A stretch of 5,687 bases of DNA from Treponema sp. UBA4232. Lineage in GTDB: Bacteria > Spirochaetota > Spirochaetia > Treponematales > Treponemataceae. Position numbers and translations under genes: made by a program. The notes beneath the pieces were generated by a model. It had not been told where the DNA came from, did no database searches, and worked only from the letters and a program-made list of their open reading frames with translations. The stretch spans positions 1 through 5,687 of the forward strand of contig DGXM01000086.1 of assembly GCA_002396325.1 (NCBI GenBank), given 5' to 3'. Shown here piece by piece: positions 1 through 5,687 of the stretch (position 1 is the stretch's first letter; each line of letters begins with the position of its first letter).

Positions 1-459
1 GCGGAGGAATTCCTTCCGAAAATGTCAGCGAAATTTGACGGAAGGGTTCTGGTAAAGGCCGATGAGGCTTCGTATTCAATTCTAAAAAAATTCATGCAGG
101 AAGATAAGCTGGTTAAGGCTGAGGATTCTGATTTCGGATTTGAATTTCTTGACTTTACAGTTGCCGTGAAAATTGTTGAAAGTGCGGAAGCGGCTGTTGA
201 CCACATCAACACACACAACACAAAGCACAGCGAATGTATTGTCACAAACAACAGGGCTGTTGCACGCGACTTCCAGAAAAGAGTTGATGCGGCCTGTGTC
301 TACGTGAACGCAAGCACAAGATTTACCGATGGCGGCGAATTCGGTTTTGGAGCGGAACTCGGAATCAGCACGCAGAAACTTCATGCCCGCGGACCGATGG
401 GAATCAAGGCACTGACCACAACGAAATTTCTGATTGACGGGGATGGACAGATTCGATGA
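1..459 (+). CDS. proA: Gamma-glutamyl phosphate reductase (ProA), 3' part only
   Basis: This is the C-terminal 152 codons of glutamate-5-semialdehyde dehydrogenase, which reduces gamma-glutamyl phosphate with NADPH to glutamate semialdehyde in the cytoplasm, the second step of proline synthesis. The reading frame is open from base 1, so the gene is truncated by the window edge; the first ATG in view (position 22) is internal. Compared with the 417-residue E. coli enzyme, about 265 residues are missing, including the catalytic cysteine region. Visible family hallmarks are a segment (window residues 59-80, VESAEAAVDHI then HNTKHSECI) that fits the ProA family signature as I recall it, then YVNASTRFTDGG, the FGFGAE turn, and STQKLHARGPMG close to the C-terminus, all nearly identical to E. 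coli ProA. The stop codon overlaps the proB start as ATGA (456-459), so translation of the two is probably coupled. The order proA-proB is the reverse of the common proB-proA order. Identification is near certain. Confidence 0.98.
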   Translation, partial: AEEFLPKMSAKFDGRVLVKADEASYSILKKFMQEDKLVKAEDSDFGFEFLDFTVAVKIVESAEAAVDHINTHNTKHSECIVTNNRAVARDFQKRVDAACVYVNASTRFTDGGEFGFGAELGISTQKLHARGPMGIKALTTTKFLIDGDGQIR

Positions 460-1271
460 CAGTTCAAGAGACAATAAAGAACGCAAAAAAAATCGTCATA
501 AAATTCGGAAGCAATTCTCTTGCGAAAGAAGACGGCACAATCAATGAGGATTTTTTGAACACACTCGCCGTAAGCTGCTCCTCGCTCATTTCGCAGGGAA
601 AGCAGCTCATCATAGTTTCGTCGGGAGCACAGGTTGCAGGTCTTTCTGCAATCAGCGGATGGGCGCACAAAAAAGACATGCTCTACCGTCAGGCACTTTG
701 CGCAATCGGTCAGGTCGAGCTGATGGACAAGTGGCGCGCGGCTTTTGCAAAACAGAATGTTCACGTGGCACAGCTTCTTTTTACAAAGGAAGATTTTGAG
801 GACTACCATCATACGCTCAATATGCGGAACACGCTTTTTACTCTGGTTGACGAAGGCGTGGTGCCGATTATAAACGAAAATGACAGCGTGTCATTTGAAG
901 AATACAGCATCGGTGATAATGACAATCTTTCAGCCCTCACTGCAATTTTGTGGAGCGCGGATTTATTGATTTTGTTCAGCGACATCGACGGCGTTTACAC
1001 GGATAATCCAAAGACAAATCCTGATGCCAGCCTTGTTGAAGAGGTAAAGGATATTCCTGAACTCTTGAAATCAATCACACTTGGAAACACCAACAGTTTC
1101 GGCACGGGAGGAATCAGGACAAAAATCCAGGCTGCGGAAAAAGTGACCAAGTCCGGCATCCCGATGATTCTTGCCAACAGCCGCCACGAAAAGCCTCTCG
1201 CTTCTCTTATGGACGGAAGCAAAAAAGGCACTCTGTTTTTGGCAGACCAGAATACTTCGGTCCCGCACTGA
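456..1271 (+). CDS. proB: Glutamate 5-kinase (ProB), short form without PUA domain
   Basis: This cytoplasmic kinase phosphorylates L-glutamate with ATP to gamma-glutamyl phosphate, the committed and normally proline-inhibited step of proline synthesis; its product is passed to ProA. The 271 residues form one amino acid kinase domain: VIKFGSNSL (residues 14-22, phosphate-binding lysine K16), VSSGAQVAG (54-62), NENDSVS (140-146, glutamate site), GDNDNLSALTAIL (153-165), FSDIDGVYTDNP (174-185) and GTGGIRTK (216-223). E. coli ProB has 367 residues with a C-terminal PUA domain; here the protein ends just after the kinase fold, as in some other bacteria. D113 aligns with E. coli Asp107, a position linked to proline feedback inhibition, so feedback control may be kept (inference). 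The start is set by the ATGA overlap with proA; only a weak purine-rich stretch (GGACAG, 445-450) lies upstream, fitting translational coupling. proC follows after 37 bp. Confidence 0.97.
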   Translation: MTVQETIKNAKKIVIKFGSNSLAKEDGTINEDFLNTLAVSCSSLISQGKQLIIVSSGAQVAGLSAISGWAHKKDMLYRQALCAIGQVELMDKWRAAFAKQNVHVAQLLFTKEDFEDYHHTLNMRNTLFTLVDEGVVPIINENDSVSFEEYSIGDNDNLSALTAILWSADLLILFSDIDGVYTDNPKTNPDASLVEEVKDIPELLKSITLGNTNSFGTGGIRTKIQAAEKVTKSGIPMILANSRHEKPLASLMDGSKKGTLFLADQNTSVPH

Positions 1272-1295
1272 CATTGTGGAAATTAATTCAGAATT

Positions 1296-1300
1296 GAGGA
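1296..1300 (+). promoter_or_regulatory. Ribosome binding site that fixes the proC start
   Basis: GAGGA lies 8 bases before the ATG at 1309. The same frame stays open upstream to an ATG at 1171, but that codon lies inside proB. The Shine-Dalgarno match, and the fact that the NADPH-binding beta strand begins only a few residues after the 1309 ATG, make 1309 the true start. Confidence 0.8.
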
Positions 1301-1308
1301 TATATACT

Positions 1309-2154
1309 ATGAAGGATTTTAACGACATAAAAATCGGCTGCATTGGAGCCGGAATGATGGGTGGAGCTTTGATGACCGCAGTTGCAAAAAAATTCAATGC
1401 GGCAAACGTGTCCATTACTGATGTTGATTTTTCCAAGGCGGAGGCTTTTGCAAAGAAGAACGCTTGCGTTGCCGTAAAGACGAATGCAGGGATTGTTCAG
1501 AACTCCGAAGTGATTTTTCTTGCCGTGAAACCGCAGTTTATCAAGTCTGTGATTCAGGAAATCAGTCCGTTTTTCACGGAGACAAAACTGGTTGTTTCGA
1601 TGGCTGCCGGAGTGACTCTTTCCACGCTCCACTCTGTGTTTGGCGGGGATCTTTCCGCTCCGAATCCTGATTTTGTGATGCCGCACATTATCCGCATTAT
1701 GCCGAATCTTCCGGCAACAGTGGGAGAGGCGATGATTGCCCTGAGTCCGAGCAATGATGTGAGCGAAGAGGAGACCGCGCTTGTAAAGACGCTTTTGGAT
1801 GCGGCCGGTAAAGCTGAGGTTGTTCCTGAAAAACTGATGGACGGAGTGACTGCCGTGAGCGGTTCCGGACCTGCGTATGCGTTTTTGTTTATTGAGGCAC
1901 TTGCCGATGCCGCAGTCCGTTTCGGAATGCCGCGTGCACAGGCTTACACTTATGCCGCACAGACTTTGCGCGGAGCTGCGACTATGGCACTTGAAGACGG
2001 CAGGTCAATCAGTGAATTGAAAGACGCCGTCTGTTCGCCTGCCGGAACTACGATTGAGGGTGTGGTTGCATTGGAAAAGCACAATTTCCGTGCCGCAGTA
2101 ATAGATGCCGCTACAGCCGCCTACAATAAATCAGTGGATTTGGGCAGAAAGTAG
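1309..2154 (+). CDS. proC: Pyrroline-5-carboxylate reductase (ProC)
   Basis: This enzyme reduces 1-pyrroline-5-carboxylate to L-proline with NAD(P)H, the last step of the pathway started by the two upstream genes; the family works as cytoplasmic oligomers. The 281 residues have the usual two-domain layout. The N-terminal Rossmann fold shows IGCIGAGMMGGALM (residues 9-22, GxGxxG at 13-18), FLAVKPQ (70-76), VSMAAGVTL (96-104) and RIMPNLPATVGE (129-140). The helical dimerisation and catalytic domain has AVSGSGPAYAFLFIEALADA (182-201) and the family signature region DAVCSPAGTTIEGVVALE (239-256). Two small oddities are MPNLPA where most members have MPNTPA, and a loop of about ten extra residues (about 112-126) before that motif compared with E. 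coli ProC. The first residues before the Rossmann strand are short, as expected, which supports the 1309 start. It is the last gene of the operon, ending 59 bp before a convergent gene. Identification is very secure. Confidence 0.97.
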   Translation: MKDFNDIKIGCIGAGMMGGALMTAVAKKFNAANVSITDVDFSKAEAFAKKNACVAVKTNAGIVQNSEVIFLAVKPQFIKSVIQEISPFFTETKLVVSMAAGVTLSTLHSVFGGDLSAPNPDFVMPHIIRIMPNLPATVGEAMIALSPSNDVSEEETALVKTLLDAAGKAEVVPEKLMDGVTAVSGSGPAYAFLFIEALADAAVRFGMPRAQAYTYAAQTLRGAATMALEDGRSISELKDAVCSPAGTTIEGVVALEKHNFRAAVIDAATAAYNKSVDLGRK

Positions 2155-2165
2155 CGGTAAAAGTC

Positions 2166-2209
2166 TGTCGGGAATCTTGAAAAACTCCTGCTTTTCGAGA
2201 TTCCTGATG
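2166..2209. terminator. Hairpin between convergent genes, likely shared terminator
   Basis: The arms 2166-2183 and 2192-2209 pair around an 8-base loop (2184-2191). The core GGAATCT (2171-2177) pairs exactly with AGATTCC (2198-2204), then a T-G wobble, then GAAAA with TTTTC; three more wobbles occur in the outer five pairs. Wobble pairs hold only in the + strand RNA, so the stem is stronger for the proline operon; on the - strand the inner wobble becomes an A-C mismatch, leaving 7 + 5 pairs. Neither side has a strong T tract (TGTTTAA on the +, ACTTTTACC on the - strand), so it is not a textbook intrinsic terminator and may instead act as an mRNA 3'-end stabiliser. It sits 11 bases after the proC stop and 4 bases after the response regulator stop. 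Confidence 0.6.
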
Positions 2210-2213
2210 CTGT

Positions 2214-3101
2214 TTAATAGCTGCTTACATCGTCATCGACAGGTTCCAGACTGCCCATCATGGACGGGGCTTCTTGACCGAGTCTTAAGGCTTCCTCGGC
2301 TTTTTTGAAGTAGTCTTCCACGGTCTGTGCAAGAATTGTGGGGGAAATGGGCTTCAGCAGATAGTTTGCGGGTTTTCCTTCGAGCACTTTCATAACGATG
2401 TTTTTGTCGTCTTTTGATGTGAGGAAAATCACTGGTGTTTTTTCTGTCTCCTGTTCACTGCGCAGAATTCTGAAGACTTCAAGTCCTGAAAGAACCGGCA
2501 TTTCATAATCGAGCAGAATCAAATCAACAGGTCTCTCTTTGAGGAAAGAAACTGCATTCATGCCTGAGTTTGTGATGTAGACATTGAATTTCTTGGAAAG
2601 TCCGGTCTGCATGGAGCGGAGGAATGAAGTGTCGTCATCAACAATAAGAACGGTCTTTTTCTGAGTGTCCTCGCCTCCGACAAAGGCATGTTCCACCGAC
2701 TTCTGTGCTTCATCAATGCTGTAGCCGGAAACTGCCAAATCAAGCTGGGTTATCAGATCCGTGGTGTTCACAGGCCTCTCGAAAGCCCCTGCAACAAGGT
2801 TTTTGTTTATTGCCCTGTATGCGCCTTCGATGTCTATGGGGTTTCCAATCAGAAAGACGTACTGCTCTGAATCTCTTACGGCGACTTGTTTTGCGGCAAA
2901 TTTCAGAGTCTCATTGTATTTTGTTTCATCTCCATCAAGATAAAACATCATAATCTTAGGACGGTTCGGCATCTCATCAATTTCCTTTGGATGTGGCATG
3001 GAGAAAACCACCTCATATCCGGCTGTCTTAAGAGTCTTTTCCATGGCAGTGACTAAAAAACTTTCTACACTCTCACAAATGAATAAGATGCGTTTTTCCA
3101 T
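2214..3101 (-). CDS. Response regulator with degenerate N-terminal receiver plus intact receiver, no output domain
   Basis: A 295-residue cytoplasmic signalling protein. Residues 1-125 look like a receiver fold that has lost its chemistry: strand ILFICES has no acidic pair, LDGDE (55-59) sits near the phosphorylation-site position, the Thr/Ser position in VFLIG (82-86) is Gly, and the conserved Lys-Pro is ERP (108-110). Residues 148-268 are a normal receiver: VLIVDDD (acidic D155-D157), LILLDYEMPVLSG (phosphoacceptor D198), VIFLT (T228) and YLLKPIS (K250). A charged tail (about 266-295) follows. No DNA-binding, GGDEF, HD or other output domain is visible, so it probably acts by phosphorylation-dependent protein contacts (inference). 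It is downstream of the hybrid kinase by 17 bp in the same direction and is its most likely partner. The start is supported by a strong AAGGAG site. The domain call is secure; the cellular role and exact partner are unknown. Confidence 0.88.
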   Translation of the reverse strand: MEKRILFICESVESFLVTAMEKTLKTAGYEVVFSMPHPKEIDEMPNRPKIMMFYLDGDETKYNETLKFAAKQVAVRDSEQYVFLIGNPIDIEGAYRAINKNLVAGAFERPVNTTDLITQLDLAVSGYSIDEAQKSVEHAFVGGEDTQKKTVLIVDDDTSFLRSMQTGLSKKFNVYITNSGMNAVSFLKERPVDLILLDYEMPVLSGLEVFRILRSEQETEKTPVIFLTSKDDKNIVMKVLEGKPANYLLKPISPTILAQTVEDYFKKAEEALRLGQEAPSMMGSLEPVDDDVSSY

Positions 3102-3106
3102 ATATT

Positions 3107-3112
3107 CTCCTT
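3107..3112 (-). promoter_or_regulatory. Ribosome binding site of the response regulator
   Basis: On the - strand AAGGAG lies 5 bases before the ATG at 3101-3099, inside the 17-bp gap after the kinase stop codon. It is a near-perfect Shine-Dalgarno sequence, in contrast to the kinase gene upstream, which has none. This suggests the regulator is translated more efficiently than the kinase from a shared transcript. Confidence 0.85.
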
Positions 3113-3118
3113 GTACTG

Positions 3119-5551
3119 CTATTCCGATAACAGTACCATAAGGGTGCTGCGGTCTCCCCCGCGGACACTCCGTTTTATTTTGTTATATCTCTCCATTTCA
3201 GTTGGCGGTATTACATAATTGTCTATGCTTTCTATTATACCGTCAATTGCATTAAAGTCAAATGCACTTGCAAATTCTTTTATTGCGGTGAGGGCCTCCT
3301 GATATTTCTCCATTGAAAGAGGTTCTTTGTTTGCCGTGTTTTCGTCATCGTCGAGGGCGGCGAGTTTCTCTGCGTAAGACCGGTAAAGGGTCAGAAGCTC
3401 CGGGGTTTTGGCGGTAATCTCTACGGTGTTTTCTTCATCTCCGCATTTTTCAAGATAGGCGGCTTTTTCTGAAAGTTCCAGTGCTCCTATAAGGCGGGAG
3501 GAACTCTTCAATGCGTGTACCTGTATGGTGTAATTTTTTATGTCTCCGGAGGCTGCAAAACCCTCGATTTCATCTGCGCGTGATTTGATTGTGGCGTAGT
3601 ATTCTTTGAGTGCGACCATAAGAACATCAGGCGAACCGCAGTTCTGAAGTCCGACGTGGATGTTGAGTCCCTCCAGATTGCTGAAGTCTTCCGAAAGTTC
3701 TTCCGTCCGCTTTTCCTGCATTTCCATAGACGAGTCTGATTTGAGCTTGTCTTTCGGAATATAATATTTGAGCATTTTTTCGAGCTCTTTGCTGTCAATC
3801 GGTTTGGAAAGATAGTCGGAAAATCCTTCGCGGAGATAGTATTCCCTGGCCCCTGATACAACATTTGCGGTCAGGGCAATGCAGGGCACTCCGGCGCAAA
3901 GATTGTTCTCCAGCGTCTGCATTTTCTGATATGCCTCGACTCCGCTCATGCCCGGCATACGGTGGTCCAGGAGAATTACGTCGTATCTGCGTTTGGTCAC
4001 CATTTCAAGCATTTCGTGGCCGCTCATTGCAGTGTCGATTTGTATTTCCGTCTTTTTAAGAAGGCCCTCAATCACCACGAGATTCATGCGGGTGTCGTCA
4101 ACAACGAGGATATGTGCGGTGGGCGCATGGAATTCTTCCTTGTAACTGCTCGTTGAGTGGATGAGTTTGGTGTAACGCTCATTGAAGTTTCCGATTTTTT
4201 CCCACCAGATGACCTGCTGCTTGACCTTGAATGAAAAGACCGACCCTTTGCCGTATTCGCTCTGCACTTCAAGCTTTGAGTCCATTTTCTGAAGCATCAT
4301 CTTCACGATGCTGAGTCCAAGTCCAGAGCCTTCGATTGTGCGGTTGCGTTTTTCGTCCACGCGCTCGAATTCGTTGAACATGCGGTCCAAATCTTCCTGA
4401 CGGATGCCGATTCCGGTGTCTTTTACCTGAATGCAGAGGAAAATCTGCCCGGTGTCGATGCGTTCGAAGCCGACGTTGAGTGTGACGGAGCCTTTTTCGG
4501 TGTATTTCACGGCGTTGTTGAGCACGTTCAGAATGCACTGTTTTACGCGGAGTTCGTCGCCAAAAAGAAGATGGGGGATGTTTTCGTCCACGTTGATTAC
4601 GAGCTCCAGTTTCTTTTCGAGGGCTTTCTGACTTGTCATGTTGATCAGGTCGGTGATTGTGGAGCTGAGTTCGTATTCGGCAGGCAGAATCTCCAGTTTT
4701 CCGGATTCGATTTTGGAGAAGTCCAGAATGTCGTTGATGATTTTGAGCAGAGTGGCCCCTGACATCTGTATGTCGTGAGCGTATTCCTTTATGTTCTGCT
4801 CGGTGGTTTCGCGCATGATGATTTCGTTGAGTCCCAGAATTGAGTTTACGGGAGTGCGGATTTCATGGGACATGTGCGCCAGAAATGCCGTTTTTGCCTC
4901 TCCCTTGGCCTTTTCAACTTCAACGGCCTGATTCACCTGTTCGTCATGTATCTGAAGGTATCTCACTCGGTTTGAGAGAGCCTCTCCACCTGCCATGGTG
5001 CCGAAAAAGGTCCCGATGCCGGCGAGTATGACATCCACGTAGAAGACGGAAATAGGCTTGTATACGTAGGAGAAATAGAATACGGCTATGGATATTACGA
5101 TGTTGTTGCTTATATTCATGCGTATTCTGCGGTCAATTATCATAAGAGGACAAAGCACACGGAGCATTGTGAGCAGTGTAAACGGGTACGGATTCGGGGA
5201 CATTATGTTCAGCAGAATGACCAGTACGTAAAGGGAAAAATACAGTATGTACAGAAATGGCAGTGAGATTTTCAGGATTACGGACTTGAATCCGTAGGCG
5301 ATTAATACGGAAATTGCATAAAATCCTGTGGCGGCAACGTAAACGACTCGTGCATTTTCGGATGCATAGAAGCCGAGAAGGGGTGAAAAGGGCATGAAAG
5401 TGGATGCAAGACACAACGCGGCAAAAACGAATGCCGCAATGGACACAGTCGTGTACATCTTGCAGTTGAATTCATTGACCTGATCCGCTTTTTGAGTAAA
5501 TATTTCGTTTTCGTTATTCACATCCTCGTGAAAGAAAAATGACCGCGCCAT
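3119..5551 (-). CDS. Membrane hybrid histidine kinase with receiver and HPt domains
   Basis: An 810-residue phosphorelay kinase, likely in the cytoplasmic membrane. After a hydrophilic start (1-32) come six predicted membrane helices (about 33-53, 68-90, 93-116, 122-140, 147-164, 168-188) with very short loops and no periplasmic sensor domain. A charged linker leads to HisKA (about 219-285; H-box AHMSHEIRTP, phosphoacceptor H229) and HATPase (about 330-445; N-box LNVLNNAVKYT with N346, DTGIGI 378-383, GSGLGLS 408-414). A receiver follows (about 479-597; D485/D486, D529 in LLDHRMPGMSG, T561, K583 in LSKPID), then an HPt domain (about 625-735; H679 in VHALKSSSRLIGA) and a helical tail (744-810). 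All catalytic and phosphotransfer residues are intact, so a full His-Asp-His relay is expected, with the neighbouring response regulator as likely final acceptor. ATG 5551 is the first start after an in-frame stop (5563-5561), but no Shine-Dalgarno precedes it; the next Met is residue 32. Signal unknown. Confidence 0.95.
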   Translation of the reverse strand: MARSFFFHEDVNNENEIFTQKADQVNEFNCKMYTTVSIAAFVFAALCLASTFMPFSPLLGFYASENARVVYVAATGFYAISVLIAYGFKSVILKISLPFLYILYFSLYVLVILLNIMSPNPYPFTLLTMLRVLCPLMIIDRRIRMNISNNIVISIAVFYFSYVYKPISVFYVDVILAGIGTFFGTMAGGEALSNRVRYLQIHDEQVNQAVEVEKAKGEAKTAFLAHMSHEIRTPVNSILGLNEIIMRETTEQNIKEYAHDIQMSGATLLKIINDILDFSKIESGKLEILPAEYELSSTITDLINMTSQKALEKKLELVINVDENIPHLLFGDELRVKQCILNVLNNAVKYTEKGSVTLNVGFERIDTGQIFLCIQVKDTGIGIRQEDLDRMFNEFERVDEKRNRTIEGSGLGLSIVKMMLQKMDSKLEVQSEYGKGSVFSFKVKQQVIWWEKIGNFNERYTKLIHSTSSYKEEFHAPTAHILVVDDTRMNLVVIEGLLKKTEIQIDTAMSGHEMLEMVTKRRYDVILLDHRMPGMSGVEAYQKMQTLENNLCAGVPCIALTANVVSGAREYYLREGFSDYLSKPIDSKELEKMLKYYIPKDKLKSDSSMEMQEKRTEELSEDFSNLEGLNIHVGLQNCGSPDVLMVALKEYYATIKSRADEIEGFAASGDIKNYTIQVHALKSSSRLIGALELSEKAAYLEKCGDEENTVEITAKTPELLTLYRSYAEKLAALDDDENTANKEPLSMEKYQEALTAIKEFASAFDFNAIDGIIESIDNYVIPPTEMERYNKIKRSVRGGDRSTLMVLLSE

Positions 5552-5565
5552 ACTAATGTTCTAAT

Positions 5566-5594
5566 ATGATACCACGGATTTTGTGAAAAAACAA
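5566..5594 (-). promoter_or_regulatory. Sigma70-like promoter of the kinase-regulator operon
   Basis: Read on the - strand, TTGTTT (5594-5589) and TATCAT (5571-5566) are separated by exactly 17 bases. Transcription would start near 5558-5559, leaving only about 7 bases before the kinase ATG, so the mRNA would be almost leaderless, consistent with the missing Shine-Dalgarno. A weaker alternative is TAAAAT (5600-5595) with TAATTT (5623-5618), which would give a leader of about 37 bases but still no ribosome binding site. This is a pattern match by eye in AT-rich DNA. Confidence 0.5.
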
Positions 5595-5620
5595 ATTTTA
5601 ACGCTGGATTTTAGAAAAAA
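5576..5620. repeat. Imperfect direct repeat in the divergent intergenic region
   Basis: GGATTTTGTGAAAAAA (5576-5591) and GGATTTTAGAAAAAA (5606-5620) are nearly the same, differing by one inserted base and one change, with starts 30 bp apart, about three helical turns. The first copy overlaps the spacer and -35 of the proposed kinase promoter; the second lies between it and the possible + strand gene. It could be an operator for a regulator binding one face of the DNA, but the AT-rich composition makes chance a real alternative. Confidence 0.45.
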
Positions 5621-5639
5621 TTAAAGACGGAAGATTTCA

Positions 5640-5687
5640 ATGAAAGAAACTATTTGCCCGAATGTCGAGTTTCACATTTATTCGTGC
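5640..5687 (+). CDS. Possible start of a divergent gene, cut by the window edge
   Basis: An ATG at 5640 opens a frame of 16 codons that runs off the window (MKETICPNVEFHIYSC). GGAAG at 5629-5633 lies 6 bases before it, a reasonable ribosome binding site, and the position 88 bp from the divergent kinase start is typical for a gene start. Cysteines at residues 6 and 16 are visible, but nothing is recognisable as a family, and the piece is far too short to judge coding character. No convincing + strand promoter was seen in front of it. Confidence 0.45.
   Translation, partial: MKETICPNVEFHIYSC

Noticed and set aside
82..812. Two long antisense frames (134 and 143 codons) opposite proA and proB
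   Set aside because: They are shadows of clearly recognised genes, with unusual Cys/Arg/His-rich compositions and no family resemblance or ribosome binding sites that I can see.
1171..1308. An extra 46 codons in frame upstream of the proC start
   Set aside because: It would overlap proB by 101 bases, lacks a ribosome binding site, and adds residues that do not belong to the ProC family; the ATG at 1309 with GAGGA fits much better.
2105..2308. A 67-codon + strand frame crossing the proC end and the convergent gap
   Set aside because: It overlaps the proC end out of frame and the regulator in antisense, contains the hairpin, and has no family resemblance.
4269..4538. An 89-codon antisense-frame protein rich in Arg and His within the kinase gene
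   Set aside because: It lies on the same strand in another frame of the HATPase coding region, and the composition is typical of an out-of-frame reading.
5519..5521. GTG at codon 11 of the kinase as an alternative start
   Set aside because: The GAGGA before it is only one base away, too close to serve as a ribosome binding site.
5579..5595. Short inverted repeat TTTGT / ACAAA near the kinase promoter
   Set aside because: Arms of only 5 bases in AT-rich DNA are expected by chance; the direct repeat in the same place is the stronger signal.
5581..5609. Possible + strand promoter TTGTGA with CTGGAT at 17-bp spacing
   Set aside because: The -10 match is poor and many similar matches are possible in such AT-rich DNA.

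Overview
The window looks like a chromosomal piece of a spirochaete. My best guess is a host-associated Treponema, based on a ProB without its usual C-terminal domain, the style of the hybrid kinase, and moderate GC with AT-rich intergenic stretches. This is an impression from protein character, not a proven assignment; a Firmicute origin cannot be excluded from the sequence alone. No mobile element, CRISPR array, tRNA or rRNA was seen.

Left part (1-2154, + strand): a compact proline biosynthesis operon in the order proA-proB-proC. proA (gamma-glutamyl phosphate reductase) is cut by the window edge, so only its last 152 codons are present. proB (glutamate 5-kinase, 271 aa, amino acid kinase domain only, no PUA domain) overlaps proA by an ATGA. 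proC (pyrroline-5-carboxylate reductase, 281 aa) follows after 37 bp with its own ribosome binding site. Together they encode the route glutamate to gamma-glutamyl phosphate to glutamate semialdehyde/P5C to proline.

Middle (2155-2213): a 59-bp convergent gap almost filled by a long hairpin, probably the shared transcription end of the proline operon and of the signalling operon coming from the right.

Right part (2214-5551, - strand): a two-gene signalling operon. Transcription starts right of 5551 and runs leftwards through an 810-aa membrane-anchored hybrid histidine kinase (six predicted membrane helices, HisKA, HATPase, receiver, HPt). After 17 bp comes a 295-aa response regulator with a degenerate N-terminal receiver-like domain, an intact C-terminal receiver and no DNA-binding domain. 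All phosphotransfer residues of a His-Asp-His-Asp relay are present, the last Asp plausibly being that of the response regulator. Signal and output are unknown.

Right edge (5552-5687): an 88-bp AT-rich divergent region with a good sigma70-like promoter for the kinase and an imperfect direct repeat, then the first 16 codons of a possible + strand gene that leaves the window.

I found no clear evidence of a wholly new system. The features most worth a second look are the response regulator with a pseudo-receiver and no output domain, the kinase's leaderless-like start, and the repeat over its promoter.
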